From: Reticulascus tulasneorum
Lineage: Eukaryota; Ascomycota; Sordariomycetes; Glomerellales; Reticulascaceae
Direction: 5' to 3'
Length of the DNA: 64,000 nucleotides
Assembly: GCA_001557505.1 (NCBI GenBank)
Contig: LSAX01000007.1
Location: 1,612,001-1,676,000 of the forward strand
Below are positions 56,602 through 64,000 of the stretch, piece after piece. A program made the translations under genes and the position numbers. Within the stretch, counting starts at the first letter, position 1. The number at the start of each line of letters is the position of its first letter. Below the pieces are notes generated by a model that did not search any database, was not told the origin of the DNA, and saw only the letters and a list, made by a program, of their open reading frames with translations.

Positions 56602-59389
56602 GTTACAGCTGGATGACATCTATCTACGACTTTTTTGTGTAGTATTATGGCGGCATTTGCAAAGGGGCGTTCGTAGAGGCCAAGGGTGCAAGCAGGTGGT
56701 CATTATCTTTGCATTCGAGGCACGGAAGGGGCAAGGAATTGCATGGCGTTCAGGCAGTGATAGGATTTGTGTTGACTGAAGATTTGGGGCTGAGGGAGAG
56801 CAGCCACAGAGCGGACGTGGTATCTCATGACTTAGCATGCCGAGGGCATCGAGGCATAGAGTCTCAGCTACATAGGGGGACATAGAGGCGAGACAAGATC
56901 GATGTGGTGGGGACTCGACTGACATGTGTCAGCTGAATCGTAACCTTGTTCTTCCAGTGACTACCCGAAGGGGGTGGAATATTGTAACAGCACAGTGAGT
57001 CTCCCGTGCGCATCCGAAGTGACAAGTCACACGGTCGGCTTCCATGTTCCCATGCCTTCCCTAGATGTCCTGGATAAATCAGAGGTGTTCGGGATCGCAG
57101 CAAGCTCACCCTTTTCTACCGAAAGCTGGCAAGAGACCAAATCACAATCCGAGACATGACAACCGTCTTGAAGACATATCACCCGTGAGAGGCATCATCT
57201 TACAGTTTATCCCGGCGCGGGGGCAATCGGCGCATTTCAACACCTGATCGCCGGTTTGAGCCTACACGCATTTGCGAGAACCAACGATTGTAAAACGAGG
57301 CATCACGATCGAGGGTCTTTGGTGCAGAGAGAAACGATGTGTTTCAATCCCCAAGACCGTTTACGGTCACGACCCCCTTGCGGCTAAGATCAGCGGCAAG
57401 CGTGTTCCCTCGACGGGACGAGGCGTGTTTGGTATGCCCTAGGACAAACCAACCACTACCGCTATCTGACGTTTTGAAAGTCTATTGTATGTCGATCTGG
57501 GGCATCGCACGCTTACTGATTGAAGAGGAGGAGAACGGATGCCATGCCCTGACTCTTGACACCTCCCGACTCCCGATATCTAGACAAGCTAAGTAGAAAA
57601 GAGCGAGAGAAAAAGAAATTGGGGGAAAAAAGAAGGCTGCAAGACAGCACGAATGTGTGTTTTGAAAAATTGATTTGCTTTTTATCTGGTTTATGCAGGT
57701 CTGCCTTGGTTCTCGAGAAGCCAGAAGAAACATTGACTGCTCGTGAGGTAGCAGATGAGCAGGTTAGCCAAGGGATGGGTGGGGGGAGAGACACAGTTTG
57801 GCCACAGCATCTGAACCCCATTTTGCAAACCCCAGACGAAATGGATGTGAGATGAATGCGGCGGGGATGCAGCTTCGATCTCCCTTCCCTGCAAAAGGCA
57901 GATGCATGCATCGGCCCTTGCTAGCGCAGCAACTAGGCGAGCGTCGCGTTGGGGCGGGAATAGCTTTGGTGGAAGCAACTTGAGTAGCAAAAAAAAAGCT
58001 AACCAGTTGGCTGGTCCCAAGATAACCTGGCTGGTACTATGCATGTACGTAGTGGAAGGGGGGGTGGCCCGGCTGGACGGTTCGAGTATTTGTGCCATCC
58101 AATCCATGATTGTTCAGGTCAGGCAGGGTGGTCGGGATGGGACGCACTCTCGAAAATGACCAAGTTGATGCTTTTGCAACCGGCAGTTCATTCGGACCCT
58201 GGACCTTAATTATTTAACACCCCTGCAGCACATCATCACACCGATCATATCACACATCATATCAATATCCACCCCCCCTCCTCTTCCCACCCACCCACCT
58301 GTCCAATCCATAGCTATCCTTCTCCCTTTATTTAGTTGGGGTCACCCAGCCTCGTGAGCCATGAACCCGCCACTGGCTGGCTGGACGGGGACTCAACCCG
58401 GCCTGTGAACTGTCGAGCTAAAACGTGCGTTTCTTTTTGCCATTTTCTCGCCGCCTGCCCTTCGTGGACACAGCAGCAGAAGAAAAGAAAAGCTGGATAC
58501 AAGGTTCCAGCGCAATTGGCCGAACGACCAGCTCGGCCCACCACCTCTTCTCCGAGTCCTGAGAGCTCCGATGGGTCCTTTCATTTGGTGCCCTCCGCAG
58601 GGACACTGGGTCACCGAGAGAAGAAACCAGCGAGGAGAGACATGACAATGCGGCGTTTTGTTTCTGTTAGTGCGAGCGTACGGGGTAAGGTAGACAGGTG
58701 TTCAGACCGGCCGATGACGGTAAGGAAAAGCCAAGCAGAAAAGTCCAGGTGGCTCGCTACCGTCTCGAATCAGCCCGCCGTTCCAAACTCATCGCCCGTC
58801 CCCTTCCCTTCTCCACCAGGCTAGATCCTAGCACCGACGCCATCGCCTCCCTTGGGCTTATTGTTCGTTCAGCTTCTAGTATAGCGTACCGGGCTGCGAT
58901 CCACTCCGGCCCTCGTCCTCCAATCCTCCAACCCTCCAGCCTAATGGCCATTGGGGTTTGTTTTAGCTGCACGGACACCGAGGGGTCCTGCGCCTTTCCT
59001 TGCCTTCCTTTCTGTGGCCGGAGTGACCTGTCGTGTTTTCCTTCCGCCATCTTCTGAATCTTTGTTTCAACGGCCCGAGGAAACATATATCATCCCCTTC
59101 CCCGGAGCTCAGGCCCCGATCCTCCCTCCTCACCATCCGCGGGCACGCACGAGTTGGTCAGCTTCCCCCCCCCCTTCTCGTTCGACCTGCTCGATCAACT
59201 AGTGACCAGTGCTGAGCTCCAGGCGTCGCCGGCGATCGCTGTCTCTTCACACATTACTGATCCTCCACTTGTCTGACCTTCGTCCCTACAAATCTGAACC
59301 CTCGACTCTCGCCTCTCACCGCGAGCTGTGCACCGGCAGACTGCACCATCATAGTATCTAATGCATAGAGCACCAAACTAACTGACGAC
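56602..59389. promoter_or_regulatory. Intergenic and probable long leader of the next gene
   Basis: 2.8 kb. From about 58200 the plus strand is C/T-rich (CCCCCC and CACCCACC runs), suggesting a promoter and long 5' UTR. A seven-codon frame ATG..TAA at 59361-59381 lies 8 nt before the start codon at 59390. A 160-codon open stretch at 58336-58824 has no proper ATG start or domain. No gene is called. Confidence 0.5.
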
Positions 59390-62300
59390 ATGGCTCTCGG
59401 CGTGAGCAGGATCGAAGTCCAGAGAGAGGTTACAGTTGTGTCTTCGGGATGCGGCCCTCCGAGGTTAGAACTGGCAAGCTCGACGACCAAGTCGGGGAGA
59501 TTCAGCTCGTTTGGTGTTGACGGCGACATATCTATCGAACCCAGGACGAAGTCTTCGACCGACCTCCTTAATGATATTTTTCGTAGGGAAAGCATGCGGG
59601 ATGATCTCCCAGAGAAACCGCGTGGCCGAGCCCGGGACGAAGGCGATAGACCGGGCTTGAACGACCTCATCACTTTCCTTCGGAATGTGTCACCTCCCCC
59701 GCAGAATTACATGTCCTCCGCGTTCGACGAGGCGGAACCTGGATCAGACCAGAGCAAGTGGATGCTGCTCAAGAAGCTTCGTCGGAAGCGAACCAGATCT
59801 GATTCACCTGCACGTCGTTCCAAAACAAAACTTCCTGATTCGGCCGTGGCTGCATATACAACCGGGGGCCATGCTCACATAGCCATCTCTATTCCTCTTG
59901 AGCACTGCCACCTCGGGCCCGAAGAAAACGTCCAGCTTGCAGTTTACAATGCTACTCCTCCACTTCCGCCATCCCCGCCCTTGACTGCGGATGAGATTGA
60001 AACTACGGGTGGTCCCGTGAAGACATATACCACTGAGCGAGTAGTCACAGTGCTCAAAACGGTCAACGAAGATAGGGAGTCCCTGTCTTCTGGATCCAGG
60101 AAAGGCTCAACGTCCCAAGCTCCGTCAAATCGTCCTAGTGCCACAGTCTCATTATGGCCACACACTGCTCCAATCAGCCCACCTCGGTCACCTGCCACCC
60201 CTCCGTCTGAGGGTTCTCCAAGGAAGGCACCGAGGACCCCCGTGTATACCGGTACTTCCCTGCCCATGAACCCAGATGATTACAATGGGATTCCAAACAC
60301 GTCACCCCCAGCGCCGAAGACTCCAGAGGATGTTCTAGAGGCAAGGCGCCAAAAAGCTTACCTGACCTGGATGACCACCACTGGGGTGCTCCAGTCCGCT
60401 CCAGGTCCACCTCGCCATTCCACGGGCAAACGACCTGAAAAGCGGCCTGAAATGCTAAACCTCCCCGCAAGGAACTCAAGCTCACAGATTGTCTCCAGCA
60501 GCCATTCTCAACCTCATTCGATCGATGGATTGATTGGCGGACAGAGCCGCCACCTGCGGAAGATTTCTGATGTCCCTCAACCTAGCCCGACGGCCTTCTC
60601 AGAGCAGTCTATCGCTGATAGTGTGGCAACAAATGGGACTGAGCCAGTTGTCGAGAATGCCAGATCAGTGCGAGGATACTCTAACATTCCCATAATAACT
60701 CAGACACCTTCAGCCACTCCAAGGCATTCAGTGCTTCTAGGACCGAACGAACCACCGGCCATGGTATCAGCTTCAGACTTTGTCGTAGCTTCCAGGAAGA
60801 ACTCAATCAAAACAACCAGCAGTCGGTTAGACCGTGTTCGGGAGTTGCGGCAGCGGGATTTGGAGAAAGCTCGGGCCAAAAAGCAACAGCAACAAGAAAC
60901 GGATAACTTAGCTATCGATCGACCAGAAACTTCAGACTCGACGGCAAGCACCAGATTGCAGGATAGTACTTTAGCATGTACAGATCTCCAGCCAGGTGTT
61001 GATATCCTAGAGAATTCCACCAAGCCTCAAGACACAGCTGGTCAAGGTGAAGCAAGTACCCAGGATAGGAAAGGTGTGGAAGCAACAACCGCGCCTTTGA
61101 GACCGCCGCCGCCGGCGCCAGTAGATAACAAAGCAACCCCCCCGGGCGCCCGAAGCTCATTGTTATCGGGTCGAGTACAGAAATTGCAGGAATTGGCCGA
61201 TAGTCAACCACAGATACCAAACTCTGCTGATGAGGCAATTCTTTTGCCGCATGGGAGCGATGACATTGCTCGCGAAAGTATGATCAGTTCGGAGGCACCC
61301 CGCCGATTCGGAAGCTACCATCGAACCAGCTGGGCGAGCTCTATTCCTCTTCTTGACCGACTCAGCAGTTACTCTCCCTCTGATGGCCGAAATACCCAAC
61401 TTCTAGGTTCTGCCGATGGGGAGCCGATGGATGTCCCGGAGATGAGCGCTGATTCTGCATCTCATTCTCGCGAAGATTCTAGCCACCTGATTCCTTCGCG
61501 ACTATTCTCCTCAGAGAGTGATCCATCCTCGTCAACGGTCGATCGTAATGATACAAGAGTTGTCTCCAACCAGTTTTCTCTCAGCCACCTCACCGATATA
61601 ATGCCTGTAGTAGAAATTCAGCCGTACACACCGCCTGAGGAAAGGTGGTCAGGTGCAACGCTATCTACTCCCATCACAGCTCTTCGAGTGTCGCCAACCA
61701 TTCCAGCTCCTCAAGCCACCCCCAGACCGCACTCGACTGAGCCAGCACCGCTACGCTCTCAACGTAGAACGGCGCCAAACGACCTGTCTCTCCCATTAGA
61801 CCGGACTTCTCTTGCGAGACGGCGCGAATGGAATGCTGAGCGAGACAGAGAACGCCGAGCTCAGGGCCTAAATGACGCTAGTTCGCCAAGATTCACAAGT
61901 TTCGTACCCGAAGTCAGGCGCTCGCATGCCTTATTACGCATGTCAACGAGAGAGCTTCTAAATCATTACGAAACACTCCGTGGGGAGCGGATGACAGACC
62001 TAGCACATAATATGCTGGAGAGGCAACAGATGCTGGAGATTTGCGTCAGAAGGCAAGAAAGGAACACTGCCGTCTTCCACCAGATCCTGGAACGAATCTT
62101 GGACATTGTGGATCACAGATTGCCTGCCACTCCGTATCTACACGGCCACCTAATGAGCGAATGGACAAATGGGAACCTCTCTGGATCACAGGAAGATATG
62201 CGAGGCGGAAGGTTTGAGCTTAGAACCCTTCGCAGAACCGGCCGCCTTCCAAACGATGTCCAGGTGCAACCCCCTCGGCCATCGAGGAGAATCATTGAAA

Positions 62301-62515
62301 GTTCAGAAGATTCGGATAGCCTCCGCGATTGGCGTGCGGTAGAGGCGCCAGAAAGACGCCGTAGACGGCAGCACGTGGTTGGTGCGACCGGGTTGGAGGG
62401 CTTGGAGCCTGTGATGCGAGAGCTGCAAGGCGCATCCAGATTAAGCCTCGAGAGCCCTCGCGACCGAGATACGTCACTGGACGAGGACCCGGAGTCGTAC
62501 ATCAACATGTTTTAG
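59390..62515 (+). CDS. Large disordered fungal protein of unknown function
   Basis: A single exon of 1041 residues. I do not recognise a domain. A conserved-looking N-terminal motif, LNDLITFLRNVSPPPQNYMS (about 90-109), resembles short FLR..PPPxNxMS motifs I recall in several Pezizomycotina regulatory proteins. It is followed by a basic LLKKLRRKRTRS. The middle is Ser/Pro/Thr-rich with many SP/TP sites. A basic helix (RLDRVRELRQRDLEKARAKK) lies at about 480-500. The C-terminal region from about 810 is ordered: RRREWNAERDRERRAQG, LLRMSTRELLNHYETLRGE, and LERQQMLEICVRRQERN..FHQILERILDIVDH (about 858-910), a predicted helical bundle or coiled coil. No signal peptide or membrane segment. A role in nuclear or cortical regulation is only a guess. 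The ATG at 59390 is the first in frame. Confidence 0.85.
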   Translation: MALGVSRIEVQREVTVVSSGCGPPRLELASSTTKSGRFSSFGVDGDISIEPRTKSSTDLLNDIFRRESMRDDLPEKPRGRARDEGDRPGLNDLITFLRNVSPPPQNYMSSAFDEAEPGSDQSKWMLLKKLRRKRTRSDSPARRSKTKLPDSAVAAYTTGGHAHIAISIPLEHCHLGPEENVQLAVYNATPPLPPSPPLTADEIETTGGPVKTYTTERVVTVLKTVNEDRESLSSGSRKGSTSQAPSNRPSATVSLWPHTAPISPPRSPATPPSEGSPRKAPRTPVYTGTSLPMNPDDYNGIPNTSPPAPKTPEDVLEARRQKAYLTWMTTTGVLQSAPGPPRHSTGKRPEKRPEMLNLPARNSSSQIVSSSHSQPHSIDGLIGGQSRHLRKISDVPQPSPTAFSEQSIADSVATNGTEPVVENARSVRGYSNIPIITQTPSATPRHSVLLGPNEPPAMVSASDFVVASRKNSIKTTSSRLDRVRELRQRDLEKARAKKQQQQETDNLAIDRPETSDSTASTRLQDSTLACTDLQPGVDILENSTKPQDTAGQGEASTQDRKGVEATTAPLRPPPPAPVDNKATPPGARSSLLSGRVQKLQELADSQPQIPNSADEAILLPHGSDDIARESMISSEAPRRFGSYHRTSWASSIPLLDRLSSYSPSDGRNTQLLGSADGEPMDVPEMSADSASHSREDSSHLIPSRLFSSESDPSSSTVDRNDTRVVSNQFSLSHLTDIMPVVEIQPYTPPEERWSGATLSTPITALRVSPTIPAPQATPRPHSTEPAPLRSQRRTAPNDLSLPLDRTSLARRREWNAERDRERRAQGLNDASSPRFTSFVPEVRRSHALLRMSTRELLNHYETLRGERMTDLAHNMLERQQMLEICVRRQERNTAVFHQILERILDIVDHRLPATPYLHGHLMSEWTNGNLSGSQEDMRGGRFELRTLRRTGRLPNDVQVQPPRPSRRIIESSEDSDSLRDWRAVEAPERRRRRQHVVGATGLEGLEPVMRELQGASRLSLESPRDRDTSLDEDPESYINMF

Positions 62516-63126
62516 AGTGCTCGCGCGGTGGAGACCCCGATCGGCATTGAAATGCATGGAACGTTCGCCTTGCCTGGCCTATGAGATGAGTAATGATAAG
62601 ACTATGTATGAAGGATTTTCAGGTGGTAAGCATCTGAATTTTGTAAGTTTTGTTGTTTGCCTAAGGATGATAGCTGTGTGCGTGTAGAATCGCATCTGTA
62701 AATGTAGCAACATCCTTTTGTGCCTCACATGAACAGCCTGGAAATAAAATTGAAGAGTAAAATTTGGTGTAGCTCGAATAGCCCAACACTTTTTAATTCG
62801 CCATTTGTTGCACGGTTCGCGGCGTGCAGATCGATCTTGAATCAAACTGATCTTGGTCCCAGATCTCCGGGCCACGCGATCTAACAACGCCCATGACGTC
62901 GATCATATACATAGCCCTTGTCAATGACCAGTTGACCACCACATAGCAAAGTCATGATGTCTTTAATGTCTGATCTAGTCAATTGGATACTTTCAGTAAT
63001 TGCAGGATACTTTAACCACGTATGTCGATAGCATGTAACGTAATTGTAGTTTTATGATAGAATCGCATATTCACTCCTCCTCTCCAATTGATCTCGGGAA
63101 TCTCACCAACAAATCCAGACATCACG
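62516..63126. other. Intergenic region
   Basis: 3' flank of the 1041-residue gene and promoter of the dehydrogenase gene; AT-rich, in sharp contrast to the GC-rich gene that follows. Nothing recognised. Confidence 0.65.
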
Positions 63127-63945
63127 ATGTCTTTGCCCTGGATCTTCGTCTCGCCGTCCTCGCGGGGCATAGGCCTCGCCCTCACCCGGCACCTGCTACG
63201 GACCACCACGCTCCCTATCTTGGCCACAACGCGCTCCGACACATCGGCCACCAAGACCGACATTCTCGACAGCCTCCCACAGCCAGACGACCTGGCGCCG
63301 CGGCTGAAAGTCGTCAAGGTCGACGTCACGAGCGAAGACACCATCGCCGCAGCCGCAAAGGAGGCGAAGAGCCTCTTCCCCTCCAAAACGCACCACCTGC
63401 ATCTCGCGTTCGCGATCCCGGGCGTGCTGTACCCGGAGAAGAACCCGTCGCAGGTGGACTACGAGCACGCGCTGGAGAGCTACAAGGTCAACTCGCTCGG
63501 CCCGCTGATGCTGATCAAGCATTTCCACGAGTTCCTCCCGCGGAACACGACCGAGCTCGACCTGCCGGCCGGGGAAGCCGGACACATGAAGCTGCCGGGC
63601 CACGCGACGTGGCTGTCCATGTCGGCGCGCGTGGGCTCCATCACCGATAACCGGGCCGGGGGGTGGTACTCGTACCGCAGCTCCAAGACGGCCGTGTCGA
63701 GCCTGAGCAAGAGCTTCGACAACTTCCTGAAGACGAGGAGCGGCGACAAGGCGATGGCGGTGGCATACCACCCCGGCACGGTGAAGACGGGGCTGAGCAG
63801 GGAGTTTTGGGAGAGCGTGGCCAAGGACAAGCTGTTCCAGCCTGAGGATGCGGTCGAGAAGATGATAGCCGTCGTGTCTGAGAAGGTTGGTCTGGAGGGG
63901 AGGGGCCGATGTTGGGATTGGAAGGGGGAGGAGGTGCCGCCTTAA
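63127..63945 (+). CDS. Short-chain dehydrogenase/reductase (C-factor-like)
   Basis: A single exon of 272 residues. The N-terminal cofactor loop SPSSRGIGLAL replaces TGxxxGIG. VDVTSED is the acidic/adenine-contact region, SMSARVGSI supplies the catalytic Ser, and YSYRSSKTAV supplies YxxxK. HPGTVKTGLS after the active site is typical of the csgA/C-factor-like SDR group. It would use NAD(P)H on an unknown carbonyl or alcohol. No signal peptide, so probably cytosolic. The coding sequence is strikingly GC-rich at third positions compared with its neighbours. Start at MSLPWIFVSP; an upstream in-frame ATG (63088, MISGISPTNPDIT) is less likely because it adds residues not seen in the family. Confidence 0.88.
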   Translation: MSLPWIFVSPSSRGIGLALTRHLLRTTTLPILATTRSDTSATKTDILDSLPQPDDLAPRLKVVKVDVTSEDTIAAAAKEAKSLFPSKTHHLHLAFAIPGVLYPEKNPSQVDYEHALESYKVNSLGPLMLIKHFHEFLPRNTTELDLPAGEAGHMKLPGHATWLSMSARVGSITDNRAGGWYSYRSSKTAVSSLSKSFDNFLKTRSGDKAMAVAYHPGTVKTGLSREFWESVAKDKLFQPEDAVEKMIAVVSEKVGLEGRGRCWDWKGEEVPP

Positions 63946-64000
63946 GAGGGCCTGATCTGCAGCAAGACCCGGACAGGAGTTAAAACACCACAGTTCTGAC

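Noticed and set aside
58336..58824. 162-codon open stretch upstream of the 1041-residue gene
   Set aside because: Starts at TTG rather than ATG, Ser/Pro/Arg-biased by the CT-rich leader, no family match.

Overview
The window is nuclear DNA of a filamentous ascomycete (Pezizomycotina). The evidence is: short spliceosomal introns of about 47-110 nt with GTRNGT donors and CTRAY branch sites; genes on both strands with no operons; a RID/Masc1-type cytosine methyltransferase; and fungal-only families such as DASH Hsk3, a Pho85 cyclin of the Pcl5 type and a Las17-type WASP. The class is uncertain. From memory, the Sub2 sequence looks closer to Dothideomycetes or Sordariomycetes/Leotiomycetes than to Aspergillus, but I could not test this. 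A secreted GH28 pectinase points to contact with plant material. I see no tRNA or rRNA gene, no CRISPR array and no intact transposon.

Layout. 0-10 kb: the 3' part of a Mug72-like ketopantoate-reductase-fold gene with a long disordered tail, the small three-exon DASH gene HSK3, and RPR2 (RNase P subunit) divergent from SUB2 (TREX mRNA-export helicase), which carries an unusually long first intron. 10-17.7 kb: a gene-poor stretch ending in a long CT-rich leader in front of a PCL5-like cyclin gene, with several upstream ORFs and three Gcn4-type GAGTCA sites. 20-28 kb: an F-box-like orphan divergent from a mitochondrial Mg2+ channel (MRS2), then a tiny two-exon gene for a 71-residue probably lipidated membrane peptide, behind a perfect CRE.

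28-39 kb is the most thematic block: RAD1 (XPF nuclease), a RID-type DNA methyltransferase, and an HhH-GPD DNA glycosylase divergent from the methyltransferase. These are a potential DNA-methylation writer, a base-excision enzyme and a repair nuclease side by side. 39-46 kb: fumarase with a probable dual-targeting start, divergent from eIF1A; then LAS17/WASP and a 63-residue conserved hydrophilic protein. 47-49 kb: an exo-polygalacturonase with a GC-AG intron. 50-57 kb: SEN1 helicase in five exons. 59-64 kb: a 1041-residue disordered fungal protein of unknown function and a GC-rich short-chain dehydrogenase.

Most genes are housekeeping functions in RNA metabolism, genome maintenance, actin, mitochondria and nutrient control, and they do not form one biosynthetic cluster. 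Gene models below were assembled by joining reading frames at canonical splice sites so that the protein matches the known family. They are predictions without transcript support.
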